A stretch of 64,000 nt of DNA, from assembly GCA_033297205.1 (NCBI GenBank), contig MU859127.1, forward strand, positions 62,001-126,000. The letters are read 5' to 3'. This document shows positions 42,256 to 55,415 of this stretch, one piece after another. The position numbers were made by a program, and so were the translations under genes. Each line of letters opens with the position of its first letter. Within the stretch, counting starts at the first letter, position 1. The notes under the pieces are model-generated. The model was not told where the DNA came from. It did no database searches and saw only the letters and a list, made by a program, of their open reading frames with translations. Source of the DNA: Pseudoneurospora amorphoporcata. Lineage: Eukaryota; Ascomycota; Sordariomycetes; Sordariales; Sordariaceae.

Positions 42256-45200
42256 CTAGTATTCCTCCCCCTCCTCCTCCGAGTCCGAATCAGCATCCGG
42301 CACCAAGGCCCTATACCGCCTACTCGCCAAATCCTCCTCCAACCACCCATCGCTTTCAGGGTCAACATATCCCTCGCCTCCGACCAGCGACAGCGCCACA
42401 GGCAAGAAGACCAGCGCGTGCGTAGCAGCGAAGAAGACTAAAGCAACCCAGATCCTGAAATAGTAAATCTCAAAGATCTTGCTGCGGGTGAAACCGAGCA
42501 CAGAGACGCCGAGCAACTTGGTGACCGTGATTCCGGAGAATACGGAACCACCAACATTGCAGAGAGCAGTCCATGCACGCGCGTCGCGGCCCCGGAAGCG
42601 GTTCTTGGCGCGCTCCATAAAGGTACGAGAGGGGAACATGAAGGCGCGGGCAATGTGGGCGCAGAACTCGACGGCGATGCCGACGCAGATGATGAGGTTG
42701 ACTAGGGAGACGGCGTTGAGCGAGACGCCCATGACGGCCATGGCGCCCATGATGTCGACGATGGCCATGACCACGGTGAAGGTGACTACGGCTGCTGTGA
42801 CTAGGGAGCCAAGCAGGATGGAGGCGACGATGAAGATGATGCCGACGGCAGAACCTAGGAGGGCGCCGGTGAGCGAGACGATGGAGGCGTACTGGTCGAA
42901 GAAGACGTAGAAGACGCTGTAGGGGAAGACATCGAGGCCTGTCTCGGCGCTGATCTCCTTGGCGATACGCCGGGCAGAGGCATAAGCGTTAATGAAGTCC
43001 TCTTGGCTGCGGAGCGGGGTGTGGCTTGTGCGGAAGTGACTGGCTGGAATGGTGTCCCTTTCCGAATCAACCAAGACAGCAGAGCCATAGGAGGACTGCC
43101 CGCCTAAGGGACAATCTTCGCTTGTTGGCGCACTAAGGAACTTCTTCAAGTAGTAGACAAACTCATCGCCCTCGGGCATGCCAGAAAGCGTGATGTTCCA
43201 CGCCGGCGTCCGGTTCGCGAAGCAGGGTCTCCGACGCTCCATGCAGCACCTCTCGTTCTCGGGATTGAGCCACTGGAAGAAATCATCAATCCAGCTTGCA
43301 GTGGGCGTCGAGATGTAAGAGACCTCAGTCCGCTTCCTCTCCTGTTCCAGGATGTTCGGAAGCGACATCTGCTCACAGGTGGTGTAGCGGGCGCAGACCT
43401 TCTGCTGTTGGGCCCGGTCAGTGGCGTTGAACTCCCTGGTGACAAAATACACTGGCGGGCCAGTGTTGAGGTACTCGTAAAGGTCGTTGAAATAAGGGAT
43501 CAGGTACGAATCATCCGGAATGGCAACACGCTGATCGAGACCGAGCTTGACCTCGGGAAGAAGCGCGACACCAGCCGCAAACACGCCCAGGAAGATCATG
43601 ACAATGACAGCCTTCGTCTTCTTTCCTAACAGCCGAGGAGCGTAAGTCTTGCGGATGAACTGCTGAAGATAGCTTTCCTCCGGAGCCTCAAGGTAGACCG
43701 GGCCCTGGCCTGCACCGTTGTTGGCCATATGGACTCTGGCCGACTTGATTTGGATGCAGGGGAAGCAGTCCGCGCGAGAATCCTCAACGCGGATCTGGTT
43801 CAGCGTCAGCACAGAGACAAACATAGTCACCTGAAGAAGGGCGTTGATGAAGACAGCTCCAGCCGCATAGATAGCAAAGTTCCTCACGGCCGGCATGCCG
43901 ACAAAGGCACCGAGCGCAAAGGATGCAGTTTCAGTCAAGGCCGAGAAGAGGATGGAGGGACCCATCCGTCCGAGGGCCCTGGAAATCCGCGCTTCAACCA
44001 TATCATCAGGATGGCTGATGTTGACACGCTCAAACTCGTGAACGATCAGGAAGATGTTGTCCACACCAACAGCAAGGACAATGAACGGGATGACATCGAC
44101 GATGATCAGGGTAGCCCGCAGACCAGCCCAAGAAAAGAGACCAATCGAGGCAGTGATGGACATGAGAACAATGACGATACCGACAACACCAAGTGTGAAC
44201 TTGGACTCGACCAGCGAGATAGCCGGGTTGCGAACCAAGTCCTTGAAGTACAGGGTGGTGGAGCCAAGAGCGATTGAAGCATACAAGAACATGATGATGT
44301 AGCTGATGACAATGATCTTGGCATCGGTGTTGGTGGACTTGTTGAGTTCTTCCTCAAGACTAATTTCGGTAGAGAAGGAAAGGCGAAGGCCGCGCTCTTT
44401 GGCCTCATGTTGCAGCTCCAGAAGTCGGTCCTTGAGCGCCACTTCCCAATCCATTGCACGGTCAACCTCGGGGGAGTCCTCAGGAGGATTGATCAACACC
44501 CAGGTGACAGTCATAGCTGAAGCTTCAGCAACGTCGCCGTCCTCTGGGTATCCGCCAAGAATCATGCTAGGGTCAAGAGGCTGTCCATATGCAGGGCGAC
44601 ACTCGACTGGGGACGCGGCGCAAGTCCTCAAAGTGCTCTTCCAGCTCTCCGGATCAACAGAGTCGGGATCATCTTGGAAGTAAGCAGCAACTGATTGAAC
44701 AACGCAAGCATCACCAGTGGGTTTGAGGCACAGATCCTGGAAACTGCTCCCATATTTGGGACCCTTGAGGGCCGCAACGCTCTTCTCGACATCCATCCAC
44801 CAGAGGAGAGTGTCACGGCTCAGGACGGGTCCAGGGCCGGAGGGGTTGGTATCGTTCACGAGGAAGACCTTCTCGGCACGGTAGAAAGCGCCAAAGTGAG
44901 AGTCAAAGAAGGCCTTCTCCTCAGCCGCCGGCGAAGTTGGGCTCACCCACAAACGGGCTGGGTTCTTCTCAAGCTCGAAGTGGAACCAGCCAATGCTGAG
45001 GATGCTAGCAATCAGGATGCTGGTGACAATGGTGATGGCCGGGAACGTGGCCGCGAGATATCCCAGCTTGCTGAAAGCAGAGTCGCACCATGTGTTGATG
45101 ATGTAGGTCTTCTGGGGGCGGTCAATCATGGCCCCGTTCTGCGTCAAGTCTCCTTCATCCTCATCGTCGCTGGGCGCCGCATCGGTAAGAAGACGGAGTC

Positions 45201-46164
45201 TTTCGCTCCTGCGCTTAGCGTGTCTCCTCCAGGCGATGTGGCCAACGACGGCAGCAATGGAGGTAAACAAGATGACGCTGTAGATCAAGATGGAAGCAAA
45301 CGACAGGCACGGTAGGGCGCCAACGTGGCAAGACCCAGCCTTCTCGACCTCGGGAAGCGTGGGGCAGACCTCCGGGCAGTCGACACAGGCACAACGGAAG
45401 TTGGGGTCCTCGTCATTGCATTTCTTGGGCTTCATGGGCAGCGGCTTCGTGCCGGGTTCTTCATACTCGACGGGAAAGTTGATCTGGAAGGGCGAGCCAC
45501 CGAAGCGTTCCGTGCCGAGGAACTTGAGCAGCTGAGTGTAGTTCTTGGCACCTCCGCCTATCAGGTCCATGGCCCTCGAGTTTGTAGGGCCGAATTTGAC
45601 GTCCTTGCAGCTGTTGTAGAAGCCGGTTCCGTAGTCTTCAGAAATCAACTGGTCCAACTCGGTCACTAGTATCTTGCCCTTCTTCTCAATTGTCTTGGTG
45701 ACATTGATGAACAGCGACTGGTCGGGAGAGCACGTAAAGGTGCAGAACATGTTGAAGAAGTTGTCTTTGCACGCCGGGCAAGACGATATTATCTGGTTCG
45801 CCGTCGACAGGGAGGACTTTAGAGAGTCAACCTGTAGTAAGGGTCAGCATCAGCTTCTTGCATAGTTAATGCAACGACGCGAAACATTGTTTACCTGTTC
45901 AGCCAGACAGCACACCGGCCCTGTATTCCACTTGGGGCCACAGAGATCAACCAGCTGTTGACGGAGATAGTCGTCTGGCTCTTCAGCCAAGCCATTGTCA
46001 ACACAGGGCAACTGGCTTCCAAAGAGACTCTTGGATCCGCAGTGGCCTCTGATGGCACATCGCCCGGCTTCGTGCTTTGGCGTATAGATTTCGGCAGCGA
46101 CACTTCCCAGACCTGAGAGTAGGAGCCCGCCGCTGGTCGCGACAAGCGTAGAGAGCTTTGTCAT
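42256..46164 (-). CDS. ncr1: Niemann-Pick C1 homologue Ncr1 (sterol/sphingolipid transporter)
   Basis: Two exons on the minus strand: 46164-45895 and 45831-42256, giving 1281 aa; the 63-nt intron is GTAAAC..CTACAG. Ncr1 is a vacuolar membrane protein that moves sterols and influences sphingolipid balance. A signal peptide (STLVATSGGLLLSGLGSVAA) precedes the Cys-rich luminal NPC1 N-terminal domain (GRCAIRGHCGSKSLFG, CPACKDNFFNMFCTFTCSPD). A membrane segment follows near 280. The sterol-sensing domain lies at about 590-760 (ISYIIMFLYASIALGS, VIPFIVLAVGVDNIFLI). A large Cys-containing luminal loop comes next, then a Patched-like C-terminal membrane bundle near 1070-1240 (NAVSLVNLIICVGIAVEF). The C-terminus is acidic (DADSDSEEEGEEY) rather than a lysosomal LLNF-type signal. 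Length is close to yeast Ncr1 (1170) and human NPC1 (1278). Confidence 0.95.
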
Positions 46165-47178
46165 GGTGGCGGATCAATCAAAGGCAGGACGTCTTCGGTG
46201 TAGTTGACGTTGCCGTTGCCGCTCGGCGGCTTGCATGCGAATTGGAAGTTCCCGCTCAATGGCAGTCTTGGTGCAGTACCTATGTATCAGGCTGCGTATG
46301 ATATGATACCGACAGTCGTCGTCAAATCGGTGACAGGTACGGTTCTCGAATCCACTTGGGAGGATGGCTCGTAGACCTCAACTTGCTGTTGACCGTCGAT
46401 TGTGAAACTATCGCTGATGGCCAGTGGGTAGAGAATCTGGTCCGGACAAGAATAGAATGGACCTCAATGTCGATGATGATAGCAGAGTACTTCTATTTCT
46501 AATTATTGATGATGGGAGCTGGAGATGGGAAAACCGGAACTGGAAACGGAAACTGGAACTTGGTGAGACTCGACACTGGAAAGCTCCCGCGCACGCGCTC
46601 TGATCCTTTCCTTTCAGTTGATGCCTGCCAGTTGCTGCTGTGCCCGTTGTTCGTGCTCCGTTGGCTGTTGCATGCGTCATCAAGCAGCCAAGACAGCCCT
46701 GGTGATCTGATTGGCTGTCTCGGACTGGGGCAATGCTGTTCCTGAGGATCGATCACGCGGCACCACAAGTCCACAGCTGTGAATCCACGCCAAGACTGGT
46801 CAACAGCTGGAAGGGGCAGGTGGTACCTAGGTGAAGGTATTGAAGCTCAGGGTTCGGGTTAGCATAGTCCTGCCTAGCTAGAGGTCGAGGTACCTCGTCA
46901 CCATCACCAACAAAGGTGTAGATGTTAAGCATACATCCATCCGCTATCGTCGGCCATCGCTACTTGATCATTAATGCTTCCTAGCGCATGTTCGACAACC
47001 GCCAAAGCACTACCAAATGGCCCAGACAATACACGCTCCAACTCCGCCCCTCCAAATATCGGCCATCGACTGTCCCATATATAGAGATACAGGGTATCCT
47101 TTGCACAAGTATATGTCCAAGAATGTCCCATCGACAGCGTATGTAAAGTCATTCTTTTTATCACCATAGCAAGCCCCA
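46165..47178. other. Intergenic region upstream of ncr1
   Basis: About 1 kb, the ncr1 promoter and the 3' flank of the Smr-domain gene. TAGGTA/TACCTA motifs (for example GGTACCTAGGTGAAGGTA near 46823) and one degenerate telomere-like GGGTTCGGGTTAG near 46851 are seen. No coding frame supported. Confidence 0.5.
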
Positions 47179-48537
47179 TCAAACCCTCCCGGTAACGTAG
47201 AACTGGCCGGTCAACGTCTCGACTTTCCAACCATCGTTCTTCAAAGCGGCTCCCACAGCTTGTCGAAGGCGCGAGACGCCACCGGAACTATGTCGACCGA
47301 CACCCGTAATTACCGTGAAGCCCTCCAGTTTGGCTTTGGAATGGCGGTGCTCGCCCAGATTGTTCCACCATCGCCAGACTCGGTCCTTGGCGATCCGGAC
47401 CCCGTCAATGACCGTGACGCCGTGTAGATCGATGCTGCAGTACGTGCTCTTCTGGTCAACTAGCTGCTCGGATGCAAGCGATATCCTTTCTGCGGCGGCG
47501 CGGGCTTCGTCCTGGGCGCGTTCGGCGTAAACGATGGCGCCTTGTCGCCCTAATGGCCCCTTTCGAGCCAAGGCCGCAGCTTGGGCGTAGAGATTGGAGA
47601 CTCCGTACTCGCTGTCCGGGCTTGGTACCAGGCTGAGACGCCTCACACCGACACTGGAGGTGGTAACCACCTGTGTACTCGACATGCCGCGCTGTGTTGA
47701 TGTCGAGGGTCGAATGGGTCCCTTAGCCCCTTCCAACTCCTTGTTGTCCACTGTCGGTGATACCACTGCGTAGTTCAGCGCAAGTTTCGCCTTTCCCTTG
47801 CTTCCTCGATCCTTGGACTTGTTCTTGCCTGTGCGGGTTGCAGTGCTGCCCTGTGGCCCGTAAAAGCCATCCAGTCCCTTGGGCAGCTGACCAGTCTCAT
47901 GGAGGTGCTGCCGGGTCAAAAGACCGTCAAAGGCCGTGTCAAGGTCGCCTCCGCTCTGCTTAAGAACGAACTTGAGGGTGTGCTCCTTGAAGTTGGGAAA
48001 CACCAGACGAAGTCGCTCGACCTTATCGAGCTCGTTCAGGTCTGATGCGTCGCAAAATTTGAGGTCCTCAGACGAGGAGGAGCCGCTGGAGAAGACGGAG
48101 TCGGATATCGTCGTGGCATTTTCCGTAACCCAAGAGTCGGACATGATGCTCTGATCGGGGTCGTTGCCGTTTACCCCCTCAGAAGACATGCCCAGTCCAG
48201 AGGGGTCAAACGAAGTCGAAGCCTCACATGAAGCAGTCTGCGCCAGCATTTTGAGGATGTCTCTGATGCCGTCATAGTCCGTTTGAATGTTTCGCTCCAA
48301 AGTGATAGCGAGAACGAGGGACTGATCCAGATCTCGAAACTCGTCCTGCAGTTGGATAATGCACGGTTAAATAGATGACCTCGAGAACGAGATGTGTTGT
48401 GGGCTCCAATGCCAGTTTGAACCTACAAATAATTGTTCTTGAAGGACAGCCGGGTCAACAGACTCGGTCTGAACCTTTGCCTCCTTTGAGGTCGAGCCTG
48501 ATGGCTTCACATGGCTTTTCTTTTTCCTTCCCCCCAT
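47179..48537 (-). CDS. CUE-like, DUF1771 and Smr domain protein
   Basis: Two exons on the minus strand: 48537-48427 and 48345-47179, giving 425 aa; the 81-nt intron is GTAGGT..CTGCAG, joining VLQEQLF to DEFRDLDQSLV. The N-terminus is MGGRKKKSHVKPSG. A CUE-like ubiquitin-binding region is visible near 130-180 (LRLVFPNFKEHTLKFVLKQS, GGDLDTAFDGLL). A DUF1771 helical pair follows at about 290-340 (YAQAAALARKGPLGRQGAIV, AQDEARAAAERIS). The C-terminal Smr domain has SIDLHGVTVIDGVRIAKDRV and TGVGRHSSGGVSRLRQAVG, followed by GWKVE. Smr domains are nucleases or nucleic-acid binders; the CUE/DUF1771/Smr combination occurs in fungal relatives of yeast Cue2, linked to cleavage of mRNA on stalled ribosomes. 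A role in no-go decay is inference from domains only. Confidence 0.87.
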
Positions 48538-50597
48538 TCCAGGTGGAAGGCTATAGTTGTCGCTTAAAGGATGCACGTAGTAGAATACCGCTGGTTACGC
48601 TCTGTGGCATTAACATGAGGTGAATAAGGAAGGCGAGACGGCTGGAATTCGCTATTCATCGTATGTAGATGCGACGTCGAAGAGTGACTGTGTTGACAGG
48701 AGATGCCCAAATTCAACCCGAGGATGAGCCAACGTTAAAATTGACCAAAGGAAAGCGTTTGCTTTTCTTCCTGCGCTTTTCCGACTTTAGAGTTTCGCGC
48801 CTGGGCTTGTCGCTTCCTGTGTGAATCAGTGGGGCCGGGGAGCTAGGGTGACCAAGCAACCGGCCCCGATAAAGCCAGGGGAAATGCCGGCGCAATGAGC
48901 AACCAACCCGGATTGCAGGTGAAGGGGCATCAGCCCACAGGGCCTCTGTTGATGTCCTGTTAGTTGAGGGCGGAGGTGCACACAGTTATTCTATCTCAGG
49001 CTAACAGCGACGAGGAGGCCCCGCGTTGTGACTGCTGCGGGGTCATTTTCGGCTTTCCGTCTTCTGTTGTGATGCTGAACAGCTGAAACATTGGGCACTC
49101 TCGCAGAACTCTGACCATTGATGCAGCATTGATTCGATTCATGCTGTTCGGCTTGGGACAAAAGAATCGACATTTGCGCAGTCGCATGCTACGTTGGGCA
49201 AGCGAACGACACATTCAACTTCCCAAGCTGACAACAACAACGGTCTCTTCATGGTTGCCTCAAGTTCGCTGATGGCCCAACCATCGGCCGACCAATCTTG
49301 TCCATCGGCCGATCTAGCAAGGACCCGAAGAGGGCTGTACCGTTGCTCTACCTATTAGAAACAACCCTTGGGTTATGTCCTGTGCATCATCGATGCCGAG
49401 TTATGGACGACAGTTTACGAGGGTGCTCAGGGTCATTGACAGCGACATGAGCCTCGAATGGGATCTGAGCAATAAGCCATGGATGGGCGGGTCGGCTCGC
49501 TTTGAATAATGAGTGCATGCATCACAGCTCAGCTGCCATCTGTCATTGGAAAGGCAAGGCAAGGCAACAGATGCATAAACCACCGGATGACACGATCAAA
49601 GGTGTCGTCCGGACGTCTCGGAAGCCCAAGAGTTGGGAACAAGAAGGCCGGCAAAAAGTCCTGAAGGGGACAAACACCCCCCCCCCCCCCCACCCCACTA
49701 GCTTAATCCGACTTTTGACCGCTCCTGGTCGTCATTCCACTGCACCCATCCTCATAAAAAGGCCATCGCCATTTGTGAGCAACATCGCTTGCTTTGCGGG
49801 TGGTGATGGCGGCACCAATATGATGACAGCCCCAAGGCATGCCGGATGCTTGAGTCAGTCAACATGGGATGGGGATCCTCGAAATGCCTAATCGAAAGGT
49901 GGCGGATGGCAGATGTCAGTTTGCCATGGAAGCCTCGGGATGAAACATGCAGGGACCGTCAAAGATCAGGTTACCGCTCGGGAGAGACGAACACCTGACT
50001 AACAAACTTGAAAACCTAGAGAATCCAGGTCAAGATGTGGGATTGATAACCCGACGGTCCTTCTTTATATAAGGACGAACTGGAACGCATCATTCGGCAT
50101 TCCACACCAAGGTACTTACTTCATCTTCGAGTCGCATTTGTTCACATGCACATTCTCTGCACACACACACACACACGCACAAGTTCACAGCGTCACGCTT
50201 TGTCTCTTTTCAAACACCAACCGCGACTCGTTCTCTACGTGTCCCTCGTTCTTTCACTCCTGGTCCCAGTCACCAGTCACCACGCCGCTCGCTATCAGCA
50301 CCAAACCGAAAGAACCGAAAAGAACACCATCGTTTTTACCCAAACGTTCACTTTTCATCAACAGCAAGGCGACGGACTCGTTGCTTGAATTCGGACTCAA
50401 CTTTGAAAAAGACACGGAACGGGCCTTATCATATCGGCACCAACCAACACACATGCACGTCAGCACGTAAACAAGACATAACTTTGTGCATACGCTACGC
50501 ATTTTCTGCAGTATTATCTCGCCTTGCAGCGTCAAGCACTCACGACTTAAACTTTTCACCAATTTGTATAGGTAATCTTTGCATTATCTCACAAAGC
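48538..50597. other. Divergent 2-kb intergenic region between the Smr gene and the amidase gene
   Basis: No gene seen. Contains a poly-C run of about 15 nt (49677-49691), a CCATCGGCCGA direct repeat near 49280-49320, a TATA-like ATATAAGGA near 50065 and a (CA)8 tract at 50160-50176 in the likely amidase leader. Confidence 0.5.
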
Positions 50598-52595
50598 ATG
50601 GGTTCGGTTTCACAGTCCAAAAGACTGTTGAACTATCCAGACCCCTTGAGAGGGTAAGCTCAGCTCTCAATATTACGGCCGTCGCTTCGAGCGTCGCAGA
50701 AAAGCGACCAGATGTGCTAACTGACGTTGAATAGCCCGGATGTTCCGTATGTTGTGGAGAGAAATTCCAATCCGCCCATTCGCGGCTGGTTCATTTGCGC
50801 CGCTGCCTTAATGTGAGTTTTCCTAGGGAGAATCGCTTCAAATGATGAGCTAACACCGGTCACCAGTCTGGAATATATTCGCTTTGTCAGGGAGATAATA
50901 TGGCACAACGCCGGCTTTGGCGACCTACGCAAGATTCGCCCTTATATTGAGGATTATGAGCCATGGTTTGAGCCTCAAATCGTACCCTATCCCGACCCAG
51001 AGACTACCGACGAAGCCAAGGATGATTTTCAGGATGACGAAATCCCGGAAACCGAGGCCGCCAAGCGAGACGACATCCAGCACAAGTATCCTCAGGCTAA
51101 GTACTACTCAGTGGAGGATTACCGAACACTCTACCTCTCGGGCGCACTCACTCCCTTGGATGTTGCCCAGGCTCTGCTGCCCCTGATCCGTCGCGATGTC
51201 GAGAACCCTACCGAGTACTCTTCAGCATGGTTCGACAGCAAGGTTGAGAAAATTCTAGCAGCGGCAAGTGCTTCAACGCAGCGATACAAGGAGGGTCGCT
51301 CTCTCGGCCCTCTGGATGGCGTTCCCACCGGAGTAAAGGACGAGTACGACATGGACGGCTACGAAACCAACCTTGGTTCGAAAAACATCTACACAGGAAC
51401 CATTCACGAGGATGATTCCATTACGACCTGGTGTGTGCGCAAGCTGCAAGAATCCGGCGCCATCATCCTCGGCAAGCTCTCCATGCACGAGTTCGGTCTC
51501 GACACGACGGGCAACAACCCGATCCACGGCACTCCCAGGAACCCTCACAACCCGAATTACTACACAGGCGGCAGTTCTTCGGGCACCGGCTACGCTGTCA
51601 GCGCCGGACTCATCCCCATTGGTCTCGGCAGCGATGGCGGCGGCAGTATCCGCATTCCCTCCAGTTTCTGCGGTGTCTTTGGTCTCAAGCCCACTCACGG
51701 CCGTCTCTCTTTCAAGCCTGGCCAAAACCACTGCCTGACCTGCGCCTGTCTCGGTCCCATCGCCGCGGATATCAAGTCCCTCGCCACCGTCTTCCAAGTC
51801 ATCTGCAAGCCTCACCCATTCTCTCCTTTCCCACCTTTGAAGCGCCTCAGCTTGACCACCACTCCCAATGGCGGTAATCCCAAGGTTCTCGGAATCCCCT
51901 CGGCCTGGTTCGCCCGCGCCACGCCCGCCATCCAAACCCTCTGCAATACTATGATTAGGCGTCTGTGTTCGGACCACGGTTACACAGCCGTGGAAATCGA
52001 CATCCCCTTCCTTCCCGAAGGCCAAATTGCGCACGCCATCACCGTCCTCACCGACGCTGCCACCCTCCTCCCGGAAACCAGCAACCTGACCTACGGCAAT
52101 CGCATCCTCATCGCCCTTGGCACCGTCACTCCGGCCTCGGATTACATGCTAGCCATGAAGCTGCGCCGCGTGCTGATGCAGCACCTCTCGTGGCTCTGGC
52201 AGCAGTATCCAGGCATGCTGATCGTCACTCCCACCACCAGTTGCGAGGGCCTGCCAATCAAGACCAAGAGCGAGCTGAAGTGGGGTGTGAATGATGGAGA
52301 TAGAACGTTGCAGAGCATGGAGTATGTTTGGTTGGCGAATTTCTGTGGGTTGCCGAGCATTTCGGTGCCCGCTGGGTTTGTCGGCCCGGAGTCGGGGTTG
52401 GTGAATGATATGGATGTTCAGGGACGTGGAGAGGTTCCGGTAGGATTGATGGCTATGGGCGAGTGGTGTGCCGAGGAGCAGCTGTTGCAGTTTGGAGCGG
52501 TTTGTGAGGAGGCGGGCGCAGATAGAAGGAGGAGGCCGCCGATTTGGGTGGATGTGGTGAAGAAGGCCAAGGAGGACGTTGCGCAGAGGGGTTAG
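50598..52595 (+). CDS. Amidase signature family hydrolase
   Basis: Three exons: 50598-50653, 50736-50813 and 50867-52595, giving 620 aa. Introns are 82 and 53 nt, with GCTAACTGAC and GCTAACACC branch sites. The fold is the amidase-signature type (fatty-acid amide hydrolase, glutamyl-tRNA amidotransferase subunit A). The Ser-cis-Ser-Lys triad is visible: Lys202 in PTGVKDEYD, Ser281 in YTGGSSSGTGYAVSAG and Ser305 in GSDGGGSIRIPSSFCGVFG. The N-terminal 130 residues (FICAAALILEYIRFVREIIW) contain a hydrophobic/amphipathic stretch, then an acidic linker DDFQDDEIPETEAAK. The long N-terminal extension suggests membrane association, as in some fungal amide hydrolases. Substrate unknown; it is not the mitochondrial GatA, which is shorter. 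Confidence 0.9.
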
Positions 52596-54394
52596 AGGAA
52601 GGAGTAAGTATTGTGGTGGGTTGAGATTGGACGTGATATCCGTTTTGATGAGCAGAAGTGCGGACAGAGGGTGGGAGAGTGTTGGTGGTATATCGTGTAG
52701 TATCACCTAAATTCACAAACAGCGTTGTGGAATAGCAAGTTCAGCAACACGTCAACGTCTCGCATTATTGGATAGTGCGATTTCATAACCTGTTCACAAA
52801 GGCACTTGGACTTATGGAGTCTCGGAATCTCACCTCAAGCTCGGTCGATAGAGATTACACGCGAGGTGCATTCCACTTCCTATTACTTGGCCACCCTGTT
52901 ACTTTACAGCTTCAGTCCTTCGGTAACAGATTCGGGCAAACATCCCGTCGGTAGGCAATTCGCGAGGAGGAAAGAGTTCTCAAACATGGAGCCACAAATT
53001 AGGAAGGCGTGATCAAAATCGTTAAATCTTTCGGATGAACCTTTCTCGTTAACTACACCTTCCCTGCTCGGTCGTACCCAATTTGTTCTTGCCCTACATC
53101 GGATCAAATCAGTAAAGTTTCCCACATTCCTCTCCCGGACTCTGTCTTGGTTGCTAACTGAACCCTCGTTCGTGCCGTCGTGTTTCTATAATTTATTCAG
53201 ACATCTTCCGAGAAGCTTACCTACTGTTATCATCGTCACACCAATTTGTCTCGGCTGTTCGTTTTGCAGCACACATACAGCAAACAGGAAAGTGGTACGG
53301 GTCGTATCTGTCTAATTCCTGTCGTCACACCTCGGGCAATTCCTGAGCTGTGTAACACAAAGAAAGTTTAAATCCAACCGTTCTCCATCGTCAACAGTGC
53401 CCCTGGCCCGCTCCAAATGCTCACCTGCAAGCAGCCCAACAAGATTGAAGATCAGGCTGTGGACGATGGAAGGCAATCCTTATGCGCTTATGCCCTATGA
53501 GCGGGTCGCCAGCACGATGAAACCGAACGAGATGCAATTGAGATTTGTTGTGGTATAGTTTCAGGTCACCCAGCTTGTCTTACCGCGAGGAGAGCTCGGA
53601 ATACGGAATCCTGGCAAAGTGAACTGTAGTAAACGCCATTTGATGCTTTACAGATTTTCATAGCGAACCCCACTCTCGAGTCTTGGAAGAAGAACTGGGT
53701 CAAAAGGCGAGATTGCCTCACTCTTAAACGGCTCCTATTCAATATCCGTTTTACTCAGCATGCCGGCTTTCACATCACACCTACCTTACCCGACTCCGGA
53801 TCCATGCCAGATGAATCCATCCCTTCCCAGCGAGCAATCTCACCGTCCCATTGGGCGGAGCCAAGACCAAGACCCTATCATCCGGGGTAACGTGTCTACC
53901 TAAAACTCATTCTATGGAGGATCACAAACCTGAGCGCACAAGAGGCTGTACTTATGGCTTACCTACAGCTACAAGGGCCAGGGCCTAGTCTAGAGTGCAA
54001 CCTCACCCTATCACCATGTTTACTTCACGTTAAGCTCACTGCTGACATCTCCACGGGTGCCACAACGCAACGCTGCAGCAAAGCAAAGCCCGTGGATTCT
54101 ATTCCTAGTCACCAACCTGTTACTAGGCGAGATGGGGATTAGATACATTCCCATTTCCCATTTTTGCGGGTACGCGAAACCGCCGCCGGGAAAAGTGGGC
54201 AAACATCACGGTTCGTTGGCCCGTTACGAGATATTGCGGACGGCCGAGGGTCTGCCTCAATCCATATAAAACGGGGTATATCCTTCCCATGATCGTGGCC
54301 ACGATGGAGGTCTCTTGAGTCTTCAGTCAACTTCTCATCTTTTTTTCCATTGCTTTTTTGTGTTTCCTGATTTCCTATCTCAGTTCAAGACACC
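52596..54394. other. Intergenic region upstream of the metalloprotease gene
   Basis: About 1.8 kb with no supported gene. The last 150 bp form the protease promoter: CCATATAAAACGGGG near 54262 resembles a TATA box, and a TTTTTTTCC pyrimidine stretch follows it. Confidence 0.5.
54265..54270 (+). promoter_or_regulatory. TATA box of the metalloprotease gene
   Basis: TATAAA within CCATATAAAACGG, about 125 bp upstream of the ATG at 54395, a normal distance for a regulated fungal gene. Confidence 0.45.
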
Positions 54395-55415
54395 ATGATC
54401 TTCAGCAAGGTAGCTCTGGCCGCGGCGGCCATGATGGCTTCTTCTACCGGTGTGTTCGCCAAGGGTACTCAACCGGGCAGCAGCAACAGATGCGGAACAC
54501 CACACATGACGCCCGAGCAAGTGCACAACTACAACACGCTCGCCTCTCAGTCGATGAACAGGCTCAATGCCATAAAGGCAAGTGCCCAAAAGACGGGAGG
54601 CAGTTCTACCCAAAAGGTGGAAAACGAGGATTTGCAGGAGAAGGAAATCAAAGTCTATGTCCACGTCTTGGCGAACGGTACCAAGGTGGAAGATGGGTAT
54701 CTCGAGGTTAGTTTTCCTCCATCCTACTTCCATGCCCCCTCCCTTTTATTTGCCAAGGTAACCATCGATAAACCAAAAAAAGGAATCCCAAATCCACGAA
54801 CAAATCTCGGTCCTCAACGCCGACTTCAGCTCCGCCAAGCTCTCCTTCCGCCTCCAAAACATTTCCTACACCGTCAACAAGACCTGGGCCGCCGGCGAGG
54901 ACGAATACGGCTTCAAATCCGCCCTCCGCAAGGGTGAATACACCGACCTCAACCTCTACTTTCCCATCTCCCTCCCCGATTCCCTTCTCGGATACGCCTA
55001 CTTCCCCGTCTTCTTGTCTCAATCCGGCCAAGATCCCACCAACGACATGTTCACCCTCGACGGCGTGGTGATTCGGTCTGACACTTTGCCCTTTGGCACT
55101 TTTGCGCCCTTCAACTTGGGCAGGACGGCGACGCACGAGGTGGGCCATTGGTTCGGTCTTGACCATACTTTTGGGAGTGGCGGTTGTGAGGGGAAGGGGG
55201 ACATGATTTCTGATACTCCCGTGGAGGCGTCGCCGGCGTATGGATGCCAGGAGGGGAGGGATTCGTGCCCGGACCAGGAAGGGCTGGATCCGGTGCATAA
55301 CTTTATGGATTATTCGGATGATGACTGCTTGACGGAGTTTAGCCCGCTGCAGAAGGCTTATATGCATCGTGCGTATGAGACGTATCGGCAAAATGTCTAT
55401 GGGGTCAAGAAGTGA
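54395..55415 (+). CDS. Secreted zinc metalloprotease, pappalysin type (M43)
   Basis: Two exons, 54395-54706 and 54783-55415, giving 314 aa; the 76-nt intron is GTTAGT..AAAAG, with GYLE before it and ESQIHEQISVLNADF after it. An N-terminal signal peptide (MIFSKVALAAAAMMASSTGV) sends it outside the cell. The zinc site is HEVGHWFGLDH at 222-232 and the Met-turn follows in HNFMDYSDDDC near 275, as in pappalysin-1-like M43B proteases. Cysteine pairs around GGCEGKGDMISD and YGCQEGRDSCPD suit the family's disulphides. Such enzymes are common extracellular proteases of ascomycetes, used for nutrition; some relatives affect host interaction, but nothing here shows that. The gene has its own TATA-like promoter. 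Confidence 0.92.

Noticed and set aside
42256..46164. Plus-strand frames antisense to ncr1 (for example 43729-44277, 44695-45315)
   Set aside because: Shadow frames of the ncr1 gene with no independent domains.
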